A stretch of DNA of 64,000 bases from Pseudoalteromonas sp. NBT06-2 (GTDB lineage: Bacteria; Pseudomonadota; Gammaproteobacteria; Enterobacterales; Alteromonadaceae), in assembly GCF_002276045.1 (NCBI RefSeq), contig NZ_NQMR01000034.1, forward strand, positions 1 to 64,000. The letters are read 5' to 3'. This document shows, one piece after another, positions 17,829 to 27,449 of this stretch. The notes beneath the pieces are model-generated. The model worked only from the letters and a program-made list of their open reading frames with translations, made no database searches and was not told the DNA's origin. The first letter of the stretch is position 1, and every line of letters starts with the position of its first letter. The translations under genes were made by a program, and so were the position numbers.

Positions 17829-17918
17829 ATGAAACCCTTAGTAATGGTGGAGAAAGAATTTGGTGGTGCTGTTAAAAGAACTCAATCCAGTGCTCAGGAA
17901 ATTTGTCAATTACTTTAA
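17829..17918 (+). other. Possible 29-codon fragment, unrecognised
   Basis: AAGAGG precedes an ATG that opens a 29-residue frame (MKPLVMVEKEFGG, then AVKRTQSSAQEIC). It lies in the 270-bp gap between the fklB terminator and the end of the cyclase gene. It looks like a fragment of a larger protein, but I cannot name it. The rest of the gap shows nothing. Confidence 0.2.
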
Positions 17919-18004
17919 AGTAGCTAACATAAGCAGCATATTAAATAGATTGGCAACTTAGATAACCCCTACTTGATTTTTCGATGACAATACATTACGA
18001 ATTA

Positions 18005-20044
18005 TCAATGTATTAATTTTTCGGTTAAATGAATTAACTCATTATCTGTTTTATTGTCATATAAAATATGTTCAAATATTTGCATTAACTCTGGGTCAAA
18101 CTTACCATTTTCAGTTTGTTTTTGTAATTCAGAAAATGCCGCATGGTTTTCCCACTTTTCACGATATGGTCGCCATGAAGTTAATGACGTATATGCTTCT
18201 GCAATTGCGATTATTCTAGCGCCAAGTGGAATATCAACGCCAGATAAATTATTTGGATAACCACTACCATCAAAGTATTCATGGTGACATGCAATTAAGT
18301 TTAGCATTGTATGATTTTGAAACCCCATACTTTTCAATTTTCTTAAACCTTCTATAGGGTGCTTAATTACTTCTGAAAACTCAACTTTATTGAGGCTTCC
18401 TCTACGGTTTAATAGGTGGTGGGGAATAATAGATTTACCTATATCTGCTAAATAACCGGCTTCTAAAATATCTTTTTTTTCTTTATCAGGTAGTTTTAAT
18501 TTATCAGAAATAATATAAGCTAAAAAGCCTATAATTCTGGAGTAACCAATAGAGCCATCTAAGCATTCAACGGGTAATAAAATATCTTCAGGATAATTAA
18601 CAAGGCGTTCAACCTCAGAAACATACAAATTTAATATGCTTTTTGGAATAATTTCAGTATTGTATAATGGATTTTTTATTGCGATGACCCTGTATAAATG
18701 GCTTGTTTTTTTTCTACCTTTTATAGGCACATCTTTTTCAGTGTCTGACTCCATAGATAGTTCTGCAAATTTAATTTTTGTTTCTGAATTATTTGGCTCT
18801 AAATCCATTGCATGTTTATAAAATGTTTTAGCTTTGTCTAAATTTCCAGCTTGTTCATAAAGTATGGCTAAAATACAAGCTTGAGATGCTATCTCGTTTT
18901 GATGCCAAATAACTAGCTCTTTATTTATTTTTTCAGCTAAATCTGTCGACATTTCATTGTTCGTACCTGAAATATAAATTGATTCAATTTCGAAATATCG
19001 TTTTACTTCTTCGTAGGTATCTACATCTATCGTTACCTCACCTGGCTTACATAAACTTTCTATTCTGGAAGCTAAATTTACCACATCGCCTAACGCGGTA
19101 TATGATTGACGTTTATGACCTATTAAACCAATGATGGGTTCACCGGTTGCTACACCTATTCTCATTTGCCAAGGAAAATCATCATGCTGTAACTGTTCTT
19201 GCATTTTTAATGCTGATATGACTGACATTAAAGCATGTTGTTCATAATCAATAGGTGCACCAAACTCTGCCATAATACCATCACCTACATATTTATCGAT
19301 GTGAGCGTTATACAGCAGTAATACAGACTCCATTGAGGCGAGGTATTTATTTAAGTCGGTTATTACAACTTCTGCACGTCGTTGTTCTGAATAAAGTGTA
19401 AAACTGACTAAATCACAAAATAAAATACTGATCCGGCGTTTTTCAGTTCGAAGGCGTTTCTCTATCATTAACTTTACAACGGCTGCATCCATAGTAGAGT
19501 AAAGTGCATCTTCAATTTTATGTTTATGACTTTCAATTTCTTGTTTTGATTTCTCTAGTGTAGAGGTTCGTTCTGCCACTTTTAAATCAAATTTTTCGGT
19601 AAACTCTATTAATTCAGTGGTTGTTTTGTTTAGTAGCTCTGTATTGTCATCAAGCTCAGCACTCATTTTACTTGCTTGGAGAAGTTTCTCCCTTAATTGC
19701 TGATTTAAATAACCAACAACTGATCCACTTAAAATGAGAAATCCACCCCATACAGAAATACTTGAAAATAATGAAAACATATCATTTTTAACAATAAATT
19801 TTTCAGGAAAATAAAATGCATATATTGAAACAATTATGATAGAAAAGAATGCACCAAGAATTGCCTGTTTAGTACCTAAATACGATGCTCCCATAAGTAC
19901 TGGAATAAAGAAAAAACTTAAAAAAGCAAGTTTGTGAGGAATAAAATAAACGATAGAAGATACACTCACTAAAATTATGAGAATAAAAAACTGCTCAAAG
20001 TTTTTTAATAAGTAATTTTTTAAAACCAGCATGTATAGTTCCAT
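18005..20044 (-). CDS. Membrane class III adenylate/guanylate cyclase with TPR and degenerate HD-GYP domain
   Basis: About 679 residues. Four or five N-terminal membrane segments (about 15-115) are followed by a coiled coil (about 117-180). The class III cyclase domain (about 200-355) has metal aspartates Asp211 (FCDLVSFT) and Asp255 (DKYVGDGIMAEFG) and the transition-state motif GDVVNLASR. TPR-like helices follow (about 380-425). The C-terminus is an HD-GYP domain with HHEYFDGSGYP, but the metal-binding HD is replaced by AD (LADIGK, about 533-537) and the first His is also missing. Cyclase activity is likely; c-di-GMP hydrolysis is not. Start ATG 20044 follows AGAAG; a GTG at 20050 is an alternative. 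Confidence 0.85.
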   Translation of the reverse strand: MELYMLVLKNYLLKNFEQFFILIILVSVSSIVYFIPHKLAFLSFFFIPVLMGASYLGTKQAILGAFFSIIIVSIYAFYFPEKFIVKNDMFSLFSSISVWGGFLILSGSVVGYLNQQLREKLLQASKMSAELDDNTELLNKTTTELIEFTEKFDLKVAERTSTLEKSKQEIESHKHKIEDALYSTMDAAVVKLMIEKRLRTEKRRISILFCDLVSFTLYSEQRRAEVVITDLNKYLASMESVLLLYNAHIDKYVGDGIMAEFGAPIDYEQHALMSVISALKMQEQLQHDDFPWQMRIGVATGEPIIGLIGHKRQSYTALGDVVNLASRIESLCKPGEVTIDVDTYEEVKRYFEIESIYISGTNNEMSTDLAEKINKELVIWHQNEIASQACILAILYEQAGNLDKAKTFYKHAMDLEPNNSETKIKFAELSMESDTEKDVPIKGRKKTSHLYRVIAIKNPLYNTEIIPKSILNLYVSEVERLVNYPEDILLPVECLDGSIGYSRIIGFLAYIISDKLKLPDKEKKDILEAGYLADIGKSIIPHHLLNRRGSLNKVEFSEVIKHPIEGLRKLKSMGFQNHTMLNLIACHHEYFDGSGYPNNLSGVDIPLGARIIAIAEAYTSLTSWRPYREKWENHAAFSELQKQTENGKFDPELMQIFEHILYDNKTDNELIHLTEKLIH

Positions 20045-20405
20045 GTTCACTTCTAATCATTACAAAATATAGCAACAAATTTATGGATAGATAGCTTTAA
20101 TGACTATAGAAATATATAAGTAACTTACTTTTTAATTTGATTGACAGGTGGGTTTATTTTTGGCATAGGATACAGTGTAGTGAATTTATTTAAATTTCAA
20201 GAAATTGAAATATTGAAGAGCACATATCGTTAGTAGGTAGTAGGCGTGCATAAAGATTATGAAGTAACAGGTATTATTTTATTAACAATAACTATAGTGC
20301 TTTGTGGCTCTAAATTGATTGATATACTCCCGCTCTGGCTTAATTGAGTCTCTTATAACTATAATGGATTTATATTTGTTTAAATTATGAGTATTTGGTG
20401 CATCT
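20045..20405. promoter_or_regulatory. Divergent intergenic region between the cyclase and the peptide transporter
   Basis: About 360 bp without a gene, between divergently read genes. A TATAAT box at 20360-20365 lies about 40 bp before the transporter start, with TGGCTT 18 bp upstream as a poor -35. A TTGACA near 20149 is followed 19 bp later by TAGGAT and points rightward as well. No operator palindrome is evident. Confidence 0.35.
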
Positions 20406-22028
20406 ATGGAAGAAACAATCATTACGGCAAATAAGCCTCAAGATGAACTATTTGGTCACCCAAAGGGATTATATGTTTGTTTTGCCACTGAGTTGTGGGA
20501 GCGATTTTCATTTTATGGTATGAAGTATTTATTGTTATTGTATGTCACTAAATATCATTTATTTACAGATGGTGAGGGACTTGAAGTGCTAGGCGCTTAT
20601 GCCGGGTTAGTTTATGCGTTACCAGTTATCGGTGGCATGTTAGCTGATAGATACTTAGGCATGCGTAAGGCGGTATTATTTGGCGGTATATTATTATGTA
20701 TTGGTCACTTATTGATGGCGGTAGAGGGCCATCAAGCTGTGCAATATGCAGCAGGAACAATTCTTGAATCAGATATTACTTTAAACGATGGCTCTGTCCT
20801 TTTATCTGGCACTCTTATTACTCAAACTATCAAAATTCAAGACTTAGCCGCGCTTAATGTTTTTTATCTCGCATTAGCATTTATTGTTGTAGGTGTTGGA
20901 TTTTTAAAACCTAATATTTCAACCATTGTAGGGCAGTTATATGAGCAAGATGACCCCCGTAGAGAGTCTGGTTTTACAATCTTTTATATGGGTATAAATT
21001 TAGGGTCATTCGCCGCAACCATTATATGTGTTTATTTAGGGGAATCTTATGGTTGGGGTTATGGCTTTGGTGCAGCAGGTATTGGCATGTTAATTGGATT
21101 AGTCACTTTTATAAGAGGTACTAAACATTTAAAAGGGCTTGCTGAACCTGAGTTTCCTGATGTTTTATATGAAAAATTATTTGGCTTTATTAATCGTGAG
21201 CATTTGATTTATCTTTTATCAATTTTAAGCCTGTCAGTTTTTTGGTTGATCATACAGCATGAACCTATGGTTTTTGCAGCACAACAATTACTCTTACTGG
21301 TGTCTGGTGTGGGGTTAATTGCTTATGCTGTTCTCAAAGGTACAAAAGAAGAAATGCAACAAATGATAGTTCTTATGGTGCTAATTACATCAACAATTGT
21401 ATTTTGGGCTTTATTTGAGCAAGCTGCTGGGTCGATGACTCTATTTGCCGACCGTGTAGTTGATCGTAATTTAGGAGGAATTGAGATTGCAGCTGGTCAG
21501 TTTGGTTCTCTGAATGCGGGATTTATCATTTTATTGGCTCTGCCATTTGCTGCTTTGTGGGTAAAGCTCGATAAATATAATTTAAATCCTAATATCCCGG
21601 TTAAATTTGCATTAGGAATAATTCAAGCAGGTTTAGGTTTTGGTGTTTTAGTATTGGGTGCACAATTTCCTAATGCTGCAGGGCAAATAAGCTTGTGGTG
21701 GTTAGTTTTGGCTTATCTTATTCATACAACAGGTGAGTTGTGTTTATCACCTGTTGGTTTATCAGCAGTCACTAAGTTGGCAATACACAGAGTTGTAGGT
21801 TTATCCATGGGAGTATGGTTTTTGGCAACAGCGCTGTCAGAAGTTGTAGCTATGCGCTTAGGTAAACTGGCGGCAATTGAAACTAATGGTGGAGAGGTTA
21901 ATATTACTGAAGCTGCAGCAACCTATACCCAACTTTTTGAATTCTTAATGTGGGTAGGTATTGGGAGCGGTGTTTTATTATTATTGTTATCACCATTATT
22001 AAAGCGCGCTATGCACGGTGTACGTTAA
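20406..22028 (+). CDS. POT-family proton-dependent oligopeptide transporter
   Basis: A 540-residue major-facilitator transporter for di- and tripeptides. The proton-coupling motif is ELWERFSFYGMKYLL in the first helix. The loop after helix 2 has GGMLADRYLG, and GFLKPNISTIVGQLY is the POT signature with its conserved lysine. FEQAAGSMTLFADR and GELCLSPVGLSAVTKL are the usual second-half motifs. It has about 14 hydrophobic segments, as in the bacterial DtpT/DtpA group. A region at about residues 113-140 is a polar periplasmic loop. The gene appears monocistronic. Confidence 0.92.
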   Translation: MEETIITANKPQDELFGHPKGLYVCFATELWERFSFYGMKYLLLLYVTKYHLFTDGEGLEVLGAYAGLVYALPVIGGMLADRYLGMRKAVLFGGILLCIGHLLMAVEGHQAVQYAAGTILESDITLNDGSVLLSGTLITQTIKIQDLAALNVFYLALAFIVVGVGFLKPNISTIVGQLYEQDDPRRESGFTIFYMGINLGSFAATIICVYLGESYGWGYGFGAAGIGMLIGLVTFIRGTKHLKGLAEPEFPDVLYEKLFGFINREHLIYLLSILSLSVFWLIIQHEPMVFAAQQLLLLVSGVGLIAYAVLKGTKEEMQQMIVLMVLITSTIVFWALFEQAAGSMTLFADRVVDRNLGGIEIAAGQFGSLNAGFIILLALPFAALWVKLDKYNLNPNIPVKFALGIIQAGLGFGVLVLGAQFPNAAGQISLWWLVLAYLIHTTGELCLSPVGLSAVTKLAIHRVVGLSMGVWFLATALSEVVAMRLGKLAAIETNGGEVNITEAAATYTQLFEFLMWVGIGSGVLLLLLSPLLKRAMHGVR

Positions 22029-22060
22029 TCGGTTTACGTTTTAACCTTAAGCAAGTATAT

Positions 22061-22168
22061 CTATTTACGGTGTATTTGCTTTTTAAAAAAACGAGACCAA
22101 ATTTTCATCGAAAAATACATGATAATTGTAAATATGCATAAACCAATTACGCCAACGATAGCTTCCAT
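22061..22168 (-). CDS. Possible 35-residue single-span membrane protein
   Basis: A short frame on the minus strand, opening MEAIVGVIGLCIFTIIMYFS and ending in a basic tail (KIWSRFFKKQ). A hydrophobic N-terminal span plus a cationic C-terminus is the usual design of bacterial small membrane proteins. It fills the gap between the transporter and the M48 pseudogene. The ribosome site is weak (GGAT). I cannot assign a family; it might be chance. Confidence 0.4.
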   Translation of the reverse strand: MEAIVGVIGLCIFTIIMYFSMKIWSRFFKKQIHRK

Positions 22169-22228
22169 AATAGAATCCAAGTATCAGTCTAATACAGTTT
22201 TAATTATAGTAAAACGCAGTGAATAAGG

Positions 22229-24104
22229 TTAGGTATTTTCAATCATAAGACAGGGTAGGTCCAGTCTTATACTGAATACATATAGGAGTATTTTTTCATT
22301 TTTACTGATCTTGTTATCTTGTCTTGCGCAATATTCTAATGCTTGTAGTAGTGAATTTTTATTTTTTATAGGAAGTAAAGTTAAATAATCTAAATATGTT
22401 TTTGCATCATTTAAACTTAGTTTGTTTAATTCTAAAATTGTTTGCTGTTTCACGCCAAAAGCTGTTGCTGTGGCAGCAAATGCGATTTGAGATTGGTTTA
22501 GGTTATCGCATCCAAAATGTGCCATAACACTCACCAAATATCGCCAACTTATTAATAACTGCTTTTGTGATTTAAGAAGATTCATTTTAATAGGTTTAAC
22601 TAATTGATACGTTAACAACTCATAAAATGCCCATAATGTAATTTGATTTGAACTGCCTAAACTAATAATGTGAAATAAAAGCTCAATTACTTGAGTTTTA
22701 GTATTTATATTTAAGCAGTGAAGCGCACTTACTGCAACTTCAATCAACTTGAATTTATTAGTTAAGCTGATATATACTAATAAGTTTTCACATCTATCTA
22801 ATGTATAAAGGTCTATTAAGTTACATTTTGAGATTAAATTCAATTGCGCAGAGCTTTGCTTAAAATCATCACTTAAAATTAATAAACAGGCTAATACAAT
22901 AGCTTGTTTTGGATCATGTGCTATATCAATTAATTCATCGGATACATCATTAATAAGTGGCTTGATTGTTATATTTTTACTCTCAATTTTTTGTGTTTTG
23001 ACTTGTTCGTATTGTGTTTGTGTTGCTGATAACATCATAGTTTGATAATTACACAGACTATTTCTCTCGATTATTAGGTTTTTATTATTAAAGCTAGGAT
23101 CTAATTTTTTTATTCTTTTTAATAAAGGTGGGTGAGTAGAAAACCAACTAAACCAAGTTGATGTTGTTTCAGTAAAAAATAAATGGCTATATTGATGTTG
23201 ATAATGGCGTTTTATTTGATTAGATTTTAGACCTGCAACAACTTGTAAAGCATTTGCTAAAGCATGTGGATTACGATTAAATTGTGTGGCGGTTTGCATC
23301 TGCTAAGTATTCTCTTTGGCGGCAAATAGCTGCTTTTATCATACCTGCTAAAATAGTGCCAATTAAACCATAGATGATAAATATTAACCCGATTAATGCT
23401 GTGAATCCAAATGGGTTATTTTTATTATTTAACCATTTAGAATTGTGTAAAGCATGATTAATTAACCCTTCACCAATTAAGCCGATAAAACTAATACCAA
23501 ATATGCATGCTGTTAAGCGATTGTTTAAGCGTATATCTCCATTAACAATATGGCTGAATTCATGAGAGATAACAGCTTGTAATTCATCTCGGGTTAATTT
23601 TTCTAATGCACCTCTGGTAATGCCAGTTACCGCATCTTTACTACTATTGCCAGCAGAAAAAGCATTTACATTACTATGATGTTTAAGTAAATAAACTTGA
23701 GGTACTGTTGTATGTGCAGCTATAGCGATTTCTTCAACAATATTGATTAATTGCTTTTCTAAAGGGTGATAGGTGTTAGGCTGTATGAGTTGCGCACCTA
23801 GTTGTATGGCTATTATATTACCCCCTTGTTTTAATTGATTATATTTATAGCCAATAGCGGAAAAAATAATAAGGGACACTATAAGAGATATGGTCCAATC
23901 AAATTGGTTATTATATTGCTGTCGAAATATATCCCACCCTTGATTTAGAATGAGATCTAATTGTTGCAGTATTTGTTTATCGCTTATACTGCCTATTAGC
24001 CATTGTGTTAGCCAAATAATGAAGATTGATGCAGATATAAATAATAACGTTAGCCAAAGACTATTACGTTTATTGGTTTGTTGTTGCTCAAAGAAATTTT
24101 TCAC
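22229..24104 (-). pseudogene. M48-family metalloprotease, split by a frameshift
   Basis: An N-terminal part (24104 to 23277) has two membrane segments, then the zinc site HEFSH (His181, Glu182, His185), two more segments, and RQREYLADA, which carries the third zinc ligand Glu. The frame then breaks. The second part (from about 23299 to 22229) continues in another frame with TATQFNRNPHALANAL, which is what follows LADA in HtpX-like proteins. Removing one A from the AAA at about 23290-23292 joins them into one 624-residue protein. The last 300 residues are helical and unrecognised. It is either a real pseudogene or a one-base sequencing error. It lies 19 bp downstream of the broken lemA. Confidence 0.82.
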
Positions 24105-24123
24105 AGTGCGATATTAGTCCACT

Positions 24124-24980
24124 TTACGAATGGAATGATACAGAAGGTGATTTACTGCGTAATTTTGGATTTTCTAACACTAACAAGGGCGCGTTTTCTG
24201 AATGGCCAAATGAACTGGCAAGTAAATTTTGAGGAAAACTTTGCTTATATGTATTAAAGGCCATGACCTCATCGTTATATGCTTGACGAGCGTATGAAAT
24301 TCTATTTTCTGTACTTGTTAATTCTTCATTTAATTGTGCTATGCTCTCATTCGCTTTTAAATCTGGATAATCTTCAATTGTTATTTGCAGTTGCCCTAAT
24401 GATTTAGTTAATAATGACTCAGCATTCCCTAACTGGCTCATCAAGTTATTGTTCAAACCATTTTTTTTTATCGACTCTAAACAAGAAATTGCTTGATTAC
24501 GTGCTTTGATCACAGTTTCTAATGTTTGTTTTTCATGTGACATATATCCTTTACATGTCTCAACTAAATTAGGTATCAAATCATGTCGTCGATGAAGTTG
24601 AACGTCAATTTGTGCAAAAGCATTATCTTTTAGGTTGTTATATTTGACTATACCCAAACCACTTCAAGATGCAGGATTCAGTTGGAATTAGAAATGCTTT
24701 AGGCAAGGCATTGATTGAAGAACATGGTATTCCCTTTTCAAAATCAATAACGCTGCATAAAGCATTTATAAACCAACCTTACAGGGACTTCTGAGCAAAT
24801 CATGCTCGTTGTTCCATCTTTTTTTAAGGGAGTAACCATTAATGCAAAGATGCGCCTAGATCATGAATTGCTCAGCAGTCCTGAACCTCACATCTTGAAG
24901 TGGCTTGGGTATAGGTTATTAAATATAACAACACCGTAAAAAAGAATTACGATTATAAATATTAATATAAAACTGCTCAT
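24124..24980 (-). pseudogene. lemA: lemA family gene interrupted by a MITE-like element
   Basis: The N-terminal part starts at ATG 24980 after AAGGA and encodes a membrane anchor (MSSFILIFIIVILFY, then GVVIFNNL), ending at 24912. The 261-bp element (24651-24911) with one TA copy follows. The rest resumes at 24648 with VKYNNLKDNAFAQIDVQ, the conserved LemA core (RRHDLIPNLVETCKGYM), and runs to 24124. Removing the element and one TA gives an uninterrupted 197-residue LemA protein. In the present state, translation from the original start stops inside the element (YPSHFKM, then TGA). A TTG within the element could start an anchorless 177-residue product, but this is doubtful. LemA and M48 proteases commonly form an operon. 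Confidence 0.92.
24651..24911. mobile_element. MITE-like palindromic element (261 bp) inserted in lemA
   Basis: The element begins TACCCAAACCACTTCAAGAT and ends with the near-perfect inverted form ATCTTGAAGTGGCTTGGGTA. It is bounded by TA on each side (24649-24650 and 24912-24913). The stem AAATGCTTTA (24692-24701) pairs with TAAAGCATTT (24758-24767) around the family core. The two halves also mirror each other (GGTATTCCCTT against AAGGGAGTAACC). It encodes no protein. The TA duplication is typical of IS630/Tc1-like transposition, so it is probably moved in trans by such an enzyme. It lies in reverse orientation to the 310-bp copy at 47.8 kb, which carries an extra segment of about 48 bp. Confidence 0.9.
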
Positions 24981-25084
24981 ACTTATCCTTGAGTGTTTTT
25001 TTATTAGTGTATTGTAAATATGAAATTTTATGAAATTAATTAACAAATACATCTTAATTTAATTTATATACCTACTTATTACCC

Positions 25085-25190
25085 GTGTTACTTGGAAATG
25101 CAAGTTTCAGAGCTTGAGTTGGATACGAGTACAAGGCATGATTTGTAATCCATGGTATTTCCTCGCTTAAGAAGCATTTCGCAACAGAAT
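25085..25190. repeat. Partial copy of the palindromic repeat, reverse of element I
   Basis: The reverse complement of this stretch reads AAATCATGCCTTGTACTCGT and continues like 138-200, then loses similarity. It thus holds one arm and part of the core of element I but no clean terminus (ACGGGTA in place of TTGGGTA). It lies just upstream of the end of the sirtuin gene and is probably a decayed half-element. Confidence 0.6.
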
Positions 25191-25195
25191 TAATA

Positions 25196-25915
25196 TTAAT
25201 TAATATTTGAAATATATTCAGTTGCAGTCATTTTATGATATGTCACATTTGAATGTAAAACGTGGCATGGATGGGGATCAACTACCTCAATTGGAATATT
25301 ATATTGCCTGGCAGTTTCAATCGCCATTTGCGTGATATTTACACTAAATGAAGTGCCTATAAAGACTATTTTATTTGCATGTAGCATCTGCTGTTGCGCT
25401 TTATTTATTTGGTAAAGTTCAGTATAAAACTCATCAAATAACAAGACATAAGGCTTTAAAGAAAAATTCAGTTGTGGGCCTTGTTTACCAATTTTAAATA
25501 AATCTAATAATGAAGTTGATAATTGCGTTTCATCGACTTGCTCCCAAGGCGCTACAATTCGCTCAACGGGTTCGCCTTGTTCGTGGAATAAGGTCATTTC
25601 ACTTATTCGGCCATGGATTGAGATATAGTCTTTATTACCTGCTTTACTATCAAGACCATCAATATTCTGAGTAATAAGTTGTTTATCACTTAACCAATGA
25701 TGTACCTCGTTAGAGCCATGATGGCGATAAGTCACAAATCTGTGGTAATACCATTTTAAAAACTCTTTGGGGTTATGTTCATACATGGTGCGAGTTGCCA
25801 TTTGTTGTGGTGTATAGTTTTTACTACCTATGGTCCAAAAACCATCCTTCCCGCGAAAAGTAGGGATGCCACTTTGTGCGCTCACACCCGCACCTGTGAT
25901 ATATAAAGTTGTCAT
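25196..25915 (-). CDS. Sir2-family NAD-dependent protein deacylase
   Basis: A 239-residue sirtuin that removes acyl groups from lysines using NAD. The NAD site is GAGVSAQSGIPTFRG at the N-terminus, the adenine/ribose region is TQNIDGLDSKAG, and the general base is His in SIHGRIS. FIGTSFSVN and EVVDPHP are the later Rossmann motifs. Unusually, the four zinc-binding cysteines are missing: the segment after the catalytic His (EMTLFHEQGEPVERIVAPW) has none. YTPQQMATRTMYEHNP and RFVTYRHH replace the usual small-domain residues. The gene stands alone and intact, between decayed sequences. Confidence 0.85.
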   Translation of the reverse strand: MTTLYITGAGVSAQSGIPTFRGKDGFWTIGSKNYTPQQMATRTMYEHNPKEFLKWYYHRFVTYRHHGSNEVHHWLSDKQLITQNIDGLDSKAGNKDYISIHGRISEMTLFHEQGEPVERIVAPWEQVDETQLSTSLLDLFKIGKQGPQLNFSLKPYVLLFDEFYTELYQINKAQQQMLHANKIVFIGTSFSVNITQMAIETARQYNIPIEVVDPHPCHVLHSNVTYHKMTATEYISNIN

Positions 25916-26037
25916 ATAAAAGTGTAATTAATTCGTATGTCACTAGCCTAATTAGAATCTCATATTTTAACAATTTAAATCTTAAAACATTTTACCCGAC
26001 CCATGTGCCTAAAGTTGAATTAAATTGATATATTGTA

Positions 26038-26095
26038 TACTTATGGTCCCTAAAAATACTCGAAACATGCATTTTGAAGTGACATGGATATATAC
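26038..26095. repeat. Decayed terminus of the MITE-like family
   Basis: GCATTTTGAAGTGACATGGATATA at about 26070-26094 resembles the family end GCATCTTGAAGTGGCTTGGGTATA with several changes. The opposite end is not recognisable. It marks the start of a stretch of broken genes. Confidence 0.4.
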
Positions 26096-26119
26096 GGTTG
26101 ATTCTTGTTTAAAACTTCA

Positions 26120-26248
26120 TGGAGATTGTTCACACTCCGAAAAATCACGACAAAAATACACATAAATACCCTGTACTATATTTACTTGATGATACTCATT
26201 TATTACCAGATGGTTATATAATATTTCTCAGTCAGATTATTATTTAAA
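26120..26248 (+). pseudogene. Fragment of an alpha/beta-hydrolase (Fes/YbbA-type esterase)
   Basis: A 42-codon frame contains VHTPKNHDKNTHKYPVLYLL followed by DDTH, which matches the early strand of the esterase D/Fes-like family (typically YPVLYLLDGD). The rest of the enzyme, including the serine elbow and catalytic His, is missing. The frame stops at TAA 26246-26248. It is a remnant only. Confidence 0.5.
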
Positions 26249-26409
26249 GCCTGACAGTAAACACATAAATGTGAATTGTACATATGAATTTAGTATGGTT
26301 ATTTAAACTATTCTGTGGTAGTTAATCAAAAATGTTAGAAATAAGTTTTGTCAAAAAAGATGTTAATATTTGAAAGTTATAAAATTTTCTAGATTTAATT
26401 AAACGTACT

Positions 26410-27239
26410 TGTACAGTTTTGATGAACACTGCCGGATCAAGACAAGACATGGTTTTATGTGCAATGGAACATAAACCAGATACATATCTCACTAGGCTAT
26501 TTACAACAAAAAATTGTTAAGGCGATTAGCCCAAACAATGGATAAAAAAGCAGAGCTAGCGCAAAGATATTTGGCGCTTGATTATAAATCACCTGAGTTG
26601 CTATTAACTTTGTGTGATGTAAAAATTCAGTACATCATGCACCGGATAAAGGTTTAAATTATGCTAGAGCGATTTCTGATTATTCAGATCCCAAAGATAT
26701 TATGGCGTTAGTAAATCATACAAAAGATGCTATGAGGGAGTTATCGAATATAGATAGAGATTTTAAAAGTACCGAAAATAATATATTGACGTCTTTGGCT
26801 TCGGCTTGCTTGTCGTATACAAATAAGGATAAATCTAATACGTAAAATAGTTAGAAGTAGCTCAGTCTTTGTGTCAAAGTTTAGGTGAAAATCTAACGGG
26901 TGAAATAGAATTAGAATTAGCAAAAACATACTCCCATCTTAATATGGCAGAAAAGTAGCGCAAGAAGCAAAATAATTAGGAGTTAATTATTACAATAATA
27001 ATAACTACCAAGATGCAATTACAGATCTTTCTTCGGTTTTGAATGTTTATCCAAATAATATCAGTATTAAGCTCACACTTATTGAAGCATTAATAAAAGC
27101 CTATCAAGAAAATGAAGATCAAATAAACGACTTAACTCGTGCAAGTAAGCTGTTATTACAATTGGAAAAAGTGCCAAGAGATAATGAAAACTTCCAACAA
27201 TTAGTGAGTGTAAAAAAGGAAGTAATAGTATTAGAATAA
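26410..27239 (+). pseudogene. Decayed response regulator-TPR fusion protein
   Basis: Several frames carry successive parts of one protein. AGSRQDMVLCAMEHKPDTYL resembles the end of a receiver domain, where DAYLTKPF is usual. RRLAQTMDKKAELAQRYLAL and SPELLLTLCDV follow as the start of a TPR region. MALVNHTKDAMRELSNIDRD lies further on, near 26700. The last open piece is at 27039-27239 (SVLNVYPNNISIKL to the end). Frameshifts and stops occur at about 26515, 26640, 26845 and 26955. The start of the receiver, with its Asp, was not found. The combination is that of fused receiver/TPR regulators of marine gammaproteobacteria. Confidence 0.6.
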
Positions 27240-27449
27240 ACTAAAAAATTGAATAAATAAATTTTGATTAGCGCTATATCAGGTCATATTGATATCACAT
27301 GGCGTCAGGTATGTATTATATAAGGTATAGATGCTTTGATTTTACCCATACCATTTTTGAATGATAATATTTAATAAAAAACATTAGCTTTGATTTAAAT
27401 ATGCCTTACACTGCATACAAGGTAAAAATGCTTACGGAACATCAACTTC

